Positions 34,093 to 42,937 of a stretch of DNA of 64,000 bases are shown piece after piece (position 1 is the stretch's first letter; the number at the start of each line of letters is the position of its first letter). The notes under the pieces are model-generated. The model was not told the DNA's origin and did not search any database. It saw nothing but the letters and a program-made list of their open reading frames with translations. The position numbers and the translations under genes were made by a program. The stretch covers positions 1 to 64,000 of the forward strand of contig JAHFCO010000002.1 in NCBI GenBank assembly GCA_023249475.1, in the 5' to 3' direction. Origin of the DNA: Bacillota bacterium. Lineage in GTDB: Bacteria > Bacillota_I > Bacilli_A > Erysipelotrichales > Erysipelotrichaceae.

Positions 34093-34770
34093 ATGAATGA
34101 AGTACTAGAGAACCTTCGGGTTAAGAACCCCCACATCCAAATCCATTCCGTACACGATCCTGAGTTTAGTCGATTTGGGGAAGTGTTGGACGTCAGTGAA
34201 TTTGGTGATTTGATCAGATATTTAGAGTTACACACAACGGTGCCTCGTGTGGGCAATGAGTATGTACCGCATCGGCCAGAATTGGGGGATATCATTTCCG
34301 GCATCTCCGTCATACACAACACCTTCGGGATGGTGCCGTTGGAATACGGCTACGTCAACGGGAACAACTCCAAACTCAATGCCCTTGAGTTCCACAAAAG
34401 TTCCGAAATCAATGTGTGTGTCACACCGCTTGTGTTACTGCTTGCGCATATAGAGGACATTGATGATTCGACAGTTCACTCCTCTAAAGTGACCGCGTTC
34501 TATATTCCCAAGAATACAGCAATCGAAGTGTATTCAACGACGTTGCACTTCTCTCCTTGTAAAGTAACCGATTCAGGGTTCAAATGCGCGGTCATTCTCC
34601 CTTATGGTACCAACATGGAATTTGTCAGTGCCAAAGGTAATCAAGGGAAATATAGTAAGTTTCTATTTAAGACAAACAAATGGCTGCTAAATCACCCGGA
34701 AAACACTCGAATGGTTGAACTCAATGCAATCAGCGCGATACATGGTGAAAACATTGAGATCTACTATTAA
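34093..34770 (+). CDS. DUF4867 family protein, first gene of the sulfoquinovose operon
   Basis: A 225-residue cytoplasmic protein. The middle part (FGMVPLEYGYVNGNNSKLNA, EFHKSSEINVCVTPLVLLL, FYIPKNTAIEVYSTTLHFSP, VILPYGTNMEFV) matches what I know of DUF4867, a cupin-like family of unknown function found near sugar genes in Firmicutes. Conserved His, Glu and a second His (EFHKSSE, TLHFSP) could bind a metal. Sulfoglycolysis clusters often include a mutarotase for sulfoquinovose, and none is otherwise present here, so a mutarotase or sugar-handling role is possible but speculative. The ATG at 34093 is an unusually long 15 bases from AAAGGA because an operator palindrome intervenes. Ten bases separate it from the next gene. 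Confidence 0.75.
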   Translation: MNEVLENLRVKNPHIQIHSVHDPEFSRFGEVLDVSEFGDLIRYLELHTTVPRVGNEYVPHRPELGDIISGISVIHNTFGMVPLEYGYVNGNNSKLNALEFHKSSEINVCVTPLVLLLAHIEDIDDSTVHSSKVTAFYIPKNTAIEVYSTTLHFSPCKVTDSGFKCAVILPYGTNMEFVSAKGNQGKYSKFLFKTNKWLLNHPENTRMVELNAISAIHGENIEIYY

Positions 34771-34780
34771 CGGAGGAAAT

Positions 34781-36802
34781 ATGTTAACACTTGAAAAGAA
34801 TAAAGATCGGTTGAGAGTGATGTTCAAAGATGAGTGCATCCTTGAACATTCAAGTGATCAACCGTTCGTTTTTGTTGGGCGAGGAAATGAAACCATTGAA
34901 AGCTATCGTGGCAACTATCAAATCGAAGACCGATTAGAGAGTCGGATTCCACTGACTGAAACACAGGTCATTGAAAACAGTTGCGTATTCTCAAGTCATG
35001 GCGTGTCTGTGACCGTTGAATTTCTCATTGTGAGTCAACGATTGACCATGAAATTCTCATGCAACAAAACCGACGTCAATCGCTTCTGGATTCGAATGAA
35101 AGCAGATGCAGGTGAAAAAGTATACGGGTGTGGAGAACAAGCCTCCTACTTCAACTTAAGAAACAGAAAATACCCGCTCTGGACCTCTGAGCCCGGCGTC
35201 GGGCGCGATAAATCATCATTGACTACATTCTATGCGGATAAAGTGGATAAGGCCGGTGGGGACTACTACACGACCTATTATCCGGAACCAACCTTCGTAT
35301 CCACCCGGAAATACTGGTTGCATGTGGAATCGACAGCCTATGCTGAGTTTGATTTTCGATCACCGAATTTTCATGAGCTGATGTTTTGGGAAGTTCCCTG
35401 TGAATTGACACTGAATTTTAGTGATAGTTACCTTGAGCTCTTGACTGACCTGACCGAGTTTACGGGACGACCGCCGATGCTGCCTGACTTCTTGCACGAT
35501 GGGATTATCCTGGGTGTTCAGGGCGGCATGGAAACCGTACGCAAATACAAAGACCTTGCGCTTGAAAATGGCATTAAAGTCAACGGCCTTTGGGTGCAAG
35601 ACTGGGTCGGACACCGCTTTACCACGTTTGGAAAGCGGTTGTACTGGAACTGGGTGCTCAATGAGAAACTATACCCCAATTTAAAGGACGAGATCGCTAA
35701 GCTCGATAAGGAAAACATCGCCTTTCTGACCTATATCTGCCCGTTTTTACTGGAAAACGAAACGCTGTTCAATGAGGCTAAATCGTTGGGATATCTTGCC
35801 CTTAATATTGAGGGGAATCCCTATCTCGAAGATTTTGGTGAATTCTATTGCGGTATTGTCGATCTGACAAATCCACAGGGATTCGAGTGGTATAAAAATG
35901 TGATTAAAAAGAATATTCTGTCCTTGGGGATCAAAGGTTGGATGGCGGACTTTGGGGAATATTTACCCATCGACTGTGTCTTGCATAACGGTGTCAGTGC
36001 GAAGATCATGCACAACGCCTGGCCGGTATTGTGGGCGAAGTGTAATTACGAAGCCGTTAAGGAAACCGGGAATTTGGGGAAAGTCTTCTACTTTATGCGA
36101 GCCGGTGGCTTTGGTTCGCAGAAGTACTGCACATCGATGTGGGCGGGAGATCAAAGCGTCAATTGGGAAACCCACGACGGCATTGCCTCCGTCATTCCAT
36201 CCGCACTATCCACCGGCATCATCGGAAACCCCTATACACATAGCGATATCGGCGGATATACCAGTTTGCACGGGAACATCCGAACCAAAGAGTTGTTCGA
36301 CCGCTGGTGTGAAATGAACATATTCTCCTCTTACATGAGAAGCCATGAAGGAAATCGCCCGAGTCAGAACTTCCAATTCTACAATGATGTGGATACCATG
36401 AAACACATGGCTCGATGCTCGAATATCAAAGTCGACCTGAAACCGTATTTTTTAAGTTTGGTTGAAGAGGCGACACGACATGGCTATCCGATGCAACGAC
36501 CATTGTTCTTGCATTATCCAGAAGACGAAAAAGTGTTTGATCTACAGTACGAATACCTTTTCGGACAGGATTTATTTGTCAAACCGATCGTCAGAGAGTC
36601 TCAGCTTTCTCAGACATGTTATCTACCATCCGATGCCTGGGTTCACTTATGGACAGGAGTAGAATTTGATGGTGGAGAGATCACGGTTGATGCGCCCATC
36701 GGATATCCGCCGGTGTTTTACCGAAAACGATCACCCTTCCGGACTTTATTTGAAGATATATATAAGAAGTATGGGAAAGGGGATAATCGATGGCAAAAGT
36801 GA
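34781..36802 (+). CDS. GH31 sulfoquinovosidase
   Basis: A 673-residue family 31 glycosidase, closely similar to E. coli YihQ, which frees sulfoquinovose (SQ) from glycosides such as sulfoquinovosyl glycerol. The nucleophile is D390 (GWMADFGEY) and the acid/base D457 (WAGDQ). The sulfonate-recognition residues known in YihQ (Q288, R301, W304, Y508) correspond at identical spacing to Q273 (VQDW), R286 and W289 (GKRLYWNW) and Y493 (SDIGGY). No signal peptide is seen, so it acts on imported glycosides. The ATG at 34781 follows GGAGG by 4-5 bases; an in-frame extension upstream overlaps the DUF4867 gene and is rejected. It overlaps the next gene by 13 bases. Confidence 0.93.
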   Translation: MLTLEKNKDRLRVMFKDECILEHSSDQPFVFVGRGNETIESYRGNYQIEDRLESRIPLTETQVIENSCVFSSHGVSVTVEFLIVSQRLTMKFSCNKTDVNRFWIRMKADAGEKVYGCGEQASYFNLRNRKYPLWTSEPGVGRDKSSLTTFYADKVDKAGGDYYTTYYPEPTFVSTRKYWLHVESTAYAEFDFRSPNFHELMFWEVPCELTLNFSDSYLELLTDLTEFTGRPPMLPDFLHDGIILGVQGGMETVRKYKDLALENGIKVNGLWVQDWVGHRFTTFGKRLYWNWVLNEKLYPNLKDEIAKLDKENIAFLTYICPFLLENETLFNEAKSLGYLALNIEGNPYLEDFGEFYCGIVDLTNPQGFEWYKNVIKKNILSLGIKGWMADFGEYLPIDCVLHNGVSAKIMHNAWPVLWAKCNYEAVKETGNLGKVFYFMRAGGFGSQKYCTSMWAGDQSVNWETHDGIASVIPSALSTGIIGNPYTHSDIGGYTSLHGNIRTKELFDRWCEMNIFSSYMRSHEGNRPSQNFQFYNDVDTMKHMARCSNIKVDLKPYFLSLVEEATRHGYPMQRPLFLHYPEDEKVFDLQYEYLFGQDLFVKPIVRESQLSQTCYLPSDAWVHLWTGVEFDGGEITVDAPIGYPPVFYRKRSPFRTLFEDIYKKYGKGDNRWQK

Positions 36803-37692
36803 AGAAGAAATTGCGTGGAGTGGAATTTAAACAAAAAATCGTTCCCTATATGTTCCTCGCGCCCAATTTGATCATATTTTCGATTTTCATCATTGTGCCG
36901 GCGCTCATCGGACTGTATTACTCATTCACAGACGTTACCCTGTTTACCTTCGACGGCTTCGATTTCATCGGATTGGAAAATTACATCAAACTGATCGACA
37001 ACGAGTACTTTGTCAAAGCCTTCGTGAATACGATAAAGCTTGTCATCGTCGTGGTTCCGATCATGTACGTGGCTTCCTTGACAATGGCCGTACTCATCGT
37101 GCAGCCGCTCAAAGCCAAAGGACTGTTTCGCGCCGTCTATTATTGGCCTGTCATGATATCCGCCATCGTCATCGGTATTATGTGGAATTGGATCTTGGCC
37201 GGGAACTTCAGTATTTTCAATGCAATCGCAAAGTCTCTTGGCATTCAGACGCTAAAGACACTCACAGACCCGACGTTTGCCTGGTGGTCCGTCGTCTTCG
37301 CACTCGTATGGTCAAGAGCGGGTTACTACATGATTATCTTTATGGCCGCCCTGCTGAGCATTCCAGTGCCTCTCTACGAAGCCGCCGATATCGACGGAGC
37401 TAGCAAGTTACAAAAATTCATGTACATCACCTATCCGTCCATTCGGCCGGCACGTCTGATGGTATTTATCTTGACGACCATGGAAATCTTCAAAGTATAT
37501 CCATTGGTCGTAACCTTGACCGGAGGCGGGCCGCACCGTGCTACCTATTTCACCGTTCAATACGTTTATGAAGTGGCATTTAAAGAATATCAAGTCGGAT
37601 CTGCCAGTGCGATGTCCATGGTCATGTTAATGATCGTCACCATCTTCACGGCAGTAAACTTCTTTTTGTCGAAAAGAGGTGAGAACGTATGA
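36790..37692 (+). CDS. ABC sugar importer permease (MsmF/UgpA-like), probable SQ or SQ-glycoside uptake
   Basis: A 300-residue binding-protein-dependent permease with about six membrane helices (first FLAPNLIIFSIFIIVPALIG). The EAA loop that contacts the ATPase is YEAADIDGASKLQKFMYITYPSI near 200. Together with the following permease and lipoprotein it forms a CUT1-type importer. It sits between the sulfoquinovosidase and the SQ isomerase, so SQ or its glycosides are the likely cargo. No ATPase gene accompanies it; the MsmX-like ATPase at 58.8 kb is the obvious partner. AAAGGGG precedes the ATG. Confidence 0.88.
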   Translation: MAKVKKKLRGVEFKQKIVPYMFLAPNLIIFSIFIIVPALIGLYYSFTDVTLFTFDGFDFIGLENYIKLIDNEYFVKAFVNTIKLVIVVVPIMYVASLTMAVLIVQPLKAKGLFRAVYYWPVMISAIVIGIMWNWILAGNFSIFNAIAKSLGIQTLKTLTDPTFAWWSVVFALVWSRAGYYMIIFMAALLSIPVPLYEAADIDGASKLQKFMYITYPSIRPARLMVFILTTMEIFKVYPLVVTLTGGGPHRATYFTVQYVYEVAFKEYQVGSASAMSMVMLMIVTIFTAVNFFLSKRGENV

Positions 37693-38504
37693 AAAAGGCC
37701 AGCCTCTCAACCTATATCCTTTCGATCGTGGTTTTTCTAATCTTCATACTCCCGGTCCTCTACATCATCTTCTCCGCCTTTAAACCATCATCCGAGCTGT
37801 TCTCCGCCAATCCGACGTTTATTCCCAAAGATTGGACTCTGGACAACTTCACCATCGCACTAAGCAAAGGCAACTTCTCGCTATATATCTTCAATACCTT
37901 CTTAGTGGCGATATCCAGCACGATCATCGCGGTCATCATTAACACCATGGCCGGATACGCATTATCCAAATTCCGCTTCAAAGGCGAGAATGTCATCATG
38001 TTATTGATACTGTCGACCATCATGTTGCCACTTGAAGTCATCATGGTCCCTATCTTCTCGGTTTTGCGGTTTTTCGGGCTGTACAACTCTTTATTGGCCT
38101 TGATCATACCCCCGGCCGCAACACCGACCGGTATATTCTTGATGAGACAATACTTATTGACCATTCCGGACGAAGTCATTCAAGCTGCCCGCATCGACGG
38201 TGCATCGGAATGGCGGATCTTCTGGAACATCATCTTACCCAACGCCAAACCAGCCATCGCCACCCTCGCCATCTTCTCATTTATGTGGCGTTGGAACGAC
38301 TACGTCTGGCCATTGATCGCAATCAACTCGCCAAAAAAATATACCCTTCAATTGGCGATCGCAAATTTCTCGGGTGAATTCGGGATCGACTACAACTCCG
38401 TCATCGCGATGAGTGCATTAGCCATGATTCCGATGCTCATCGTCTTCTTGATCTTCCAGCGTCAATTCGTTCAAGGAACGGTTGATAGCGGGATGAAGGG
38501 TTAA
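37689..38504 (+). CDS. ABC sugar importer permease (MsmG/UgpE-like), probable SQ or SQ-glycoside uptake
   Basis: A 271-residue permease, partner of the preceding one and overlapping it by four bases (ATGA). Six helices; the EAA loop is IQAARIDGASEWRIFWNIIL near 162-181. The N-terminal helix and PSSELFSANPTFIP are typical of MalG/MsmG-type subunits. Confidence 0.88.
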   Translation: MKKASLSTYILSIVVFLIFILPVLYIIFSAFKPSSELFSANPTFIPKDWTLDNFTIALSKGNFSLYIFNTFLVAISSTIIAVIINTMAGYALSKFRFKGENVIMLLILSTIMLPLEVIMVPIFSVLRFFGLYNSLLALIIPPAATPTGIFLMRQYLLTIPDEVIQAARIDGASEWRIFWNIILPNAKPAIATLAIFSFMWRWNDYVWPLIAINSPKKYTLQLAIANFSGEFGIDYNSVIAMSALAMIPMLIVFLIFQRQFVQGTVDSGMKG

Positions 38505-38552
38505 CAACACAGGTATTAATTAACATTAATATAAAAAGAAAGGGAGGATTTT

Positions 38553-39761
38553 ATGAAAAGAATACTTAGTCTACTCTTAGTCTTGTTCGTTATCTCCGGC
38601 TTTAGTGCTTGCGCTAAGCAAGAACCTAAAGAACTGCAAATGCTGTGGTGGAGCGACGGCACCGAAGGTGCGGTCATGCAAACATTGCTTACGGAATACG
38701 AAACGAAAACAGGCGTAAAAATTGAATTAGTCGTCATTCCTTACGCTGATTATGAAGCACGTTTGGCAACCATGATCAGTGGAGGAGAAGCTCCTGCACT
38801 CGCACGCGTCACAGAAGGACATCTGAATAACTTCAAAGGAAAAATCCAGAGTTTAAAAGGTGTCTATGACAGCACGGGATTCACCAACTTATTCTATAAT
38901 GATGCAAACGAAGTCATTTCACTGCCCATGGACATTACGGCCAACGGACTATTCATCAATGTCGATTTGATGGAAAAATACGGGGTGGACTATCCGAAAC
39001 CGGGCGAAGCCGTCTGGACATGGGACCAATTCGAAACCGAAGTAAATAAACTTCGTGCCGGTGTCGGTACCGATGTTAACTTCCCGGGCGTCTTTGATCC
39101 TCAAGCACACCGTTTTTTCCCGATGGTTTATCAACATGGAACAAAAATCTGGAAAACACCGTACACTGAAAGTAATTTGACTGGAACCGCAGCTGTCGAT
39201 GCATTGACGAAACTCGTCGGTTTCTATGAAAGTGGATTAATTGACGATGCCGTTTATGCCGGCACAACCGCCGCCTCTCTGTTTAGAACGGGAGCATACG
39301 GCTTCCATATGTCAGGCAACTGGAATGTCAGCAGCTATCAAGATTTGACATTTGACTGGACGGTCGTCCCGATGCCGAAAGAAACAAACCGCGCTACCAT
39401 TCTTGGTGGTAAGTCCATCGCAGCGTTTATGGACTCCAACGCCCCGAAAGAAGCCAAGAAATTCATTGCTTGGTTAGCTAAAGGCGAAAACCACGACAGA
39501 TATACCGGAGGAGTTCCTTACTTGACACCGCGTTTAGGCGCAGAAGTCGACTATGGAAACTTCAAAGATGAATATGCCGTATTCCTTGATGAAATCGCCG
39601 CCACCGATGCATCCTATGTTCAAGACTGGTTAACCCAAGTCATGGTTCCGGGAATGTATCCGATGATCAACGAAGCCATCCGTAAAGCTGTCGCTAAAGA
39701 AGCAACGCCGTTGGAAGCATTACAAGAACTAGAAACCAAACTCAAAGACGCCAAGAAATAA
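38553..39761 (+). CDS. solute-binding lipoprotein of the SQ importer
   Basis: A 402-residue extracellular binding lipoprotein. The signal MKRILSLLLVLFVISGF ends in the lipobox FSAC (Cys20). The family 1 sugar-binding fold is visible (LQMLWWSDGTEGAVMQTLL, YADYEARLATMISGGEAP, GKSIAAFMDSNAPKEAKKF). Specificity cannot be read from motifs I know; context points to SQ or sulfoquinovosyl glycerol. AGGGAGG lies 8 bases before the ATG, in a 48-base AT-rich gap after the permease. A stable hairpin follows the stop, probably to raise its mRNA level relative to the permeases. Confidence 0.85.
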   Translation: MKRILSLLLVLFVISGFSACAKQEPKELQMLWWSDGTEGAVMQTLLTEYETKTGVKIELVVIPYADYEARLATMISGGEAPALARVTEGHLNNFKGKIQSLKGVYDSTGFTNLFYNDANEVISLPMDITANGLFINVDLMEKYGVDYPKPGEAVWTWDQFETEVNKLRAGVGTDVNFPGVFDPQAHRFFPMVYQHGTKIWKTPYTESNLTGTAAVDALTKLVGFYESGLIDDAVYAGTTAASLFRTGAYGFHMSGNWNVSSYQDLTFDWTVVPMPKETNRATILGGKSIAAFMDSNAPKEAKKFIAWLAKGENHDRYTGGVPYLTPRLGAEVDYGNFKDEYAVFLDEIAATDASYVQDWLTQVMVPGMYPMINEAIRKAVAKEATPLEALQELETKLKDAKK

Positions 39762-39768
39762 TGCAACA

Positions 39769-39798
39769 CAGGGTGCTATACAAGTGTGTAGCACCCTG
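39769..39798 (+). other. intercistronic stability hairpin after the binding-protein gene
   Basis: CAGGGTGCTA / TAGCACCCTG with a 10-base loop and no T run. Such hairpins after binding-protein genes protect the upstream mRNA from 3' decay; partial termination is the alternative. Confidence 0.6.
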
Positions 39799-39821
39799 AT
39801 TCTTAAGAAAGCAGGACACAT

Positions 39822-41195
39822 ATGAAACCGTTTGAATGTCTATATGTACCGTTTGGTGTTCCGACATTTCACTTAGAATCCGCGCAAAAAGCATATGAGG
39901 ATTCAATCAGTTTGCTCAAGAGCGTTGACGAAACGATTACCGTCAGCAATGAAATGTTATTGTCCATTGAAACGCTACTTAAATATATCGATGGGAAAAA
40001 TCCCGATTTGGTGATCTTACAGAATGTAACCTTTGCCAACTCTGCTTATGCGACAGAAGTTTTGAAACGTATATCTGCACCCGTCTTGTTGTGGACGTTA
40101 CGTGAACCTGTCATTGATGGCGGAAGACTCAGACTTAACTCATTAACCGGAGCGTTCTCGGCAGGGTATGCCTACAAAGCGATGAGAAAAGATAAAATTT
40201 TCTACATTTATGGCTCACCAAGCGATGATAGCGTTCAAAACAGACTGAAAAAGATCATTCATGCTGCGAAGTTGAAACACGAAATGAAAAACGCTAATCT
40301 TCTGATGGTTGGACACACCCCGCAGGGATTCGGCTTTGGCCGTGCTTTGGATCTCGAAATGGCCTCGACCTTCGGCGTCAATCTTCTCGCCATTGAATCA
40401 CGAGAACTGACCAAGATTGCCCAGGAAATGAAGATCGAAGATGCAAAAAATGAAGAAAATGAAATTGGTCGGCGAATGGTCGGACTAGAAAATACCGCAA
40501 CCAAAAACCGTGTCGACTTTGTCAAACTATACAAAGCATATCAAGACTATATCGATAAAAATCAAATCAAAGCCATAGCTTCGCGCTGCTGGCCGGACTT
40601 CTTTACGGATTACGGAACCCCGGTATGCAGTGTGCTCGCCATGCTCAACGATCAAAACGTTGCGGCTGCCTGTGAAGCCGACGCTTATGGCGCATTGAGT
40701 ATGTATATCGGACAACAACTCTCAAAATCGCCAACCTATCTGGGTGATCCCGTCTCGATCGATGAAAAAGAAAACACCATTACGTTCTGGCATTGTGGAA
40801 CCGCTGCCTGCGGTTTGGCTAGAAAAGATACCGGTGCAGCCGTAGGTGTTCATCCCAATCGCAAAATCGGACCGACCATGGAGTTTGGGCTAAAGGAATG
40901 TAAAGAAGCCACGATTTTCCGAATCGGCCGTAAACCGGATGGGACCTTCAGATTTTTAATCCTCGATGGAAGAGTATTGGACAAGCCCCAACAATTCTTA
41001 GGAACCAGTGTCGTCGTCGAAGTGGAACCGAAAGTGAATCCGCTGATCACGAACATGGTGCAAGATGGATGGGAACCTCACTTTGTCGTTGTCTATGGGG
41101 ATATCAAGGAAGAACTGGAGATATTGGCTCAATTATTCGCATGTGAAGTAGTAAAATACGAAGGAGAAGAAAGATGGAAAAAAGAGCGTATCTAG
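39822..41195 (+). CDS. L-fucose/L-arabinose isomerase-like protein, predicted sulfoquinovose isomerase
   Basis: A 457-residue protein of the FucI/AraA isomerase superfamily: an N-terminal Rossmann-like part (NPDLVILQNVTFANSAYATE), then VGHTPQGFGFGRALDLEMAS, with C-terminal sugar isomerase features (CEADAYGALSMYIGQQL, FWHCGTAACGLA, MEFGLKECKEATIFRIG). Metal-ligand-type Glu and His are present (CEAD, FWHCG). In the sulfo-transaldolase pathway of Bacillus an isomerase of this superfamily converts SQ to 6-deoxy-6-sulfofructose; here it would feed the transketolase. It overlaps the next gene by 22 bases. L-sugar isomerase activity is the alternative, but no pentose or fucose genes are nearby. Confidence 0.8.
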   Translation: MKPFECLYVPFGVPTFHLESAQKAYEDSISLLKSVDETITVSNEMLLSIETLLKYIDGKNPDLVILQNVTFANSAYATEVLKRISAPVLLWTLREPVIDGGRLRLNSLTGAFSAGYAYKAMRKDKIFYIYGSPSDDSVQNRLKKIIHAAKLKHEMKNANLLMVGHTPQGFGFGRALDLEMASTFGVNLLAIESRELTKIAQEMKIEDAKNEENEIGRRMVGLENTATKNRVDFVKLYKAYQDYIDKNQIKAIASRCWPDFFTDYGTPVCSVLAMLNDQNVAAACEADAYGALSMYIGQQLSKSPTYLGDPVSIDEKENTITFWHCGTAACGLARKDTGAAVGVHPNRKIGPTMEFGLKECKEATIFRIGRKPDGTFRFLILDGRVLDKPQQFLGTSVVVEVEPKVNPLITNMVQDGWEPHFVVVYGDIKEELEILAQLFACEVVKYEGEERWKKERI

Positions 41196-41992
41196 AAGAA
41201 AAGGCGAAGGAAATCCGCCAAGAGACCTTGCGGTGCATCGGTACATTGGGCGTCGGTCATATCGGCGGAAGCCTGTCGATCGCCGATGTTTTGGCTGTAC
41301 TCTATTTTGAAAAAATGAACATCGACCCAAAGAATCCGGGCTTATTGAGCCGTGATCGTTTTGTTTTATCTAAAGGCCATGGTGGACCGGCTGTATATGC
41401 AACATTGGCCATCAAGGGGTACTTTGACAAGTCACTGCTATTGACACTCAATCAGTCAAACACCAACTTACCGAGTCATACCGATAAAAACAAGACCATC
41501 GGCGTCGATATGACCACCGGATCCTTGGGACAAGGATTCTCCGCTGCGGTAGGCATGGCCACTGCGGCTCAGTTGGATGGATCCCAATTAACGGTTTACG
41601 CAATCATCGGTGATGGCGAAAGCCAAGAAGGACAGATTTGGGAATCCGCCATGTTCGCCGGAAGCCGCGGACTGGACACATTGATCGCCTTCACCGACTA
41701 CAACAAATTACAAATCGACGGTGCCGTCAGCGATATCAACGATGTCGCCCCGCTCGACAAGAAATGGGAAGCATTCAACTGGCACGTACAAGTCATTGAC
41801 GGGCATGATGTGTTGGCCATTTCAGAAGCGATCGATCATGCTAAAGAAGTCAAAGGGAAACCTTCGATGATCATACTGAACACCATAAAAGGAAAAGGCG
41901 CTTTCTTCTGTGAAGGCCAAGCCGGCTCACACAATATGCCTGTAACCATGGAACAAGCGAACGAAGCGATTGCGAGGTTGGAAACAAAATGA
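41174..41992 (+). CDS. sqwG: transketolase, N-terminal (TPP-binding) subunit, predicted sulfoglycolytic
   Basis: A 272-residue split transketolase subunit. The TPP motif is GDGESQEGQIWESAMFAG with YNKLQIDG closing it; the conserved start LGVGHIGGSLSIADVLAVLYF and FVLSKGHGGPA are seen. With the next subunit it would move a two-carbon unit from 6-deoxy-6-sulfofructose to glyceraldehyde-3-P, giving xylulose-5-P and 4-deoxy-4-sulfoerythrose, and, after isomerisation, a second two-carbon unit leaving sulfoacetaldehyde. Split transketolases also serve ordinary pentose metabolism; the context decides here. The symbol follows the sulfo-TK nomenclature as I recall it. Confidence 0.85.
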   Translation: MEKRAYLEEKAKEIRQETLRCIGTLGVGHIGGSLSIADVLAVLYFEKMNIDPKNPGLLSRDRFVLSKGHGGPAVYATLAIKGYFDKSLLLTLNQSNTNLPSHTDKNKTIGVDMTTGSLGQGFSAAVGMATAAQLDGSQLTVYAIIGDGESQEGQIWESAMFAGSRGLDTLIAFTDYNKLQIDGAVSDINDVAPLDKKWEAFNWHVQVIDGHDVLAISEAIDHAKEVKGKPSMIILNTIKGKGAFFCEGQAGSHNMPVTMEQANEAIARLETK

Positions 41993-42936
41993 AATTACAC
42001 GATCGTCAATTAAGAGACATTTACGTAGATTTACTGATTGAAGCCGCAAAGAAGCATCCGAATCTGGTCATCGTTGAAGCTGACTTGATGAAAGCGGCGA
42101 AAACCACCGGTTTTGCGGAAGTGTTCCCTGAAAGAACCATCAATGTCGGTGTTGCCGAAGCCAATATGATCGGCGTCGCCGCCGGGTTAAGCAACATGGG
42201 AAAACTACCCTTCACGCACACCTTCACACCGTTTGCGACACGCCGCTGTTTTGACCAAGTCATGTTATCGGTCGCCTATGCCCAACTCAATGTCAAGATG
42301 GTGGGATCGGATCCGGGAATCATGGCTACATTAAATGGTGGCACGCACATGTCGTTGGAAGACGTCGGGATCATGAGAACCATTCCGACCATGACCATCT
42401 TTGAACCGGTCGATGGCGTACAGCTCGCCGGCATGTTTGATCAGATCATCGACCACTACGGTCCGGTATATATCCGACTTCTTCGTCAGGAATTTCCGTC
42501 AGTCTTCGCAGATGGAACACAATTCACCTTAGGCAAAGCGATCAAACTTGAAGAAGGAACCGACGTCAGCATCTTTGCGACGGGGATCATGGTGGTGGAA
42601 GCACTGGAAGCACGCAAGATCTTGGCCGAAGAAGGCATATCCGCGAGCGTCGTCAATATTCACACCGTGAAACCGATCGATCGAGAAGCGATTATTTCCG
42701 AGGCGAAGAAGACCCGGGCAATCGTCACCGCCGAAAACCATAACATCATCAATGGGTTGGGCAGTGCGGTCGCTGAAGTTTTGGTTGAAGAATATCCGGT
42801 CGTTATGGAACGCGTCGGAACCAAAGATCATTTCGGCGAAGTCGGTAAGAAAGACTTCTTGATGGAGAAATTCGGGCTCAAAGCACATAACATCGTCGAC
42901 GCCGTGCATCGTGTACTAGAAAGAAAAGGGAAGTAA
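41989..42936 (+). CDS. sqwH: transketolase, C-terminal (pyrimidine-binding) subunit, predicted sulfoglycolytic
   Basis: A 315-residue partner of the preceding subunit, overlapping it by four bases (ATGA). The catalytic Glu that activates TPP lies in NVGVAEANMIGVAAGL near residue 56; FTHTFTPFATRR and the transketolase C domain (VSIFATGIMVVEAL) follow. It completes a heterotetrameric transketolase. Confidence 0.85.
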   Translation: MKLHDRQLRDIYVDLLIEAAKKHPNLVIVEADLMKAAKTTGFAEVFPERTINVGVAEANMIGVAAGLSNMGKLPFTHTFTPFATRRCFDQVMLSVAYAQLNVKMVGSDPGIMATLNGGTHMSLEDVGIMRTIPTMTIFEPVDGVQLAGMFDQIIDHYGPVYIRLLRQEFPSVFADGTQFTLGKAIKLEEGTDVSIFATGIMVVEALEARKILAEEGISASVVNIHTVKPIDREAIISEAKKTRAIVTAENHNIINGLGSAVAEVLVEEYPVVMERVGTKDHFGEVGKKDFLMEKFGLKAHNIVDAVHRVLERKGK

Positions 42937-42937
42937 T

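Larger units (their letters stand above)
33989..34130 (+). repeat. imperfect 71-bp tandem duplication covering operator and gene start
   Basis: Copy 1 is 33989-34059 and copy 2 is 34060-34130; I count about 56 of 71 matching bases. Each copy has a T run, a GAAAG-type ribosome site, the palindrome TGTAAGCGCTAACA and a translation start. Copy 1 can encode MSELGEICRVKNP..., parallel to MNEVLENLRVKNP of the real gene, but stops after 16 codons at 34070-34072. Confidence 0.8.
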
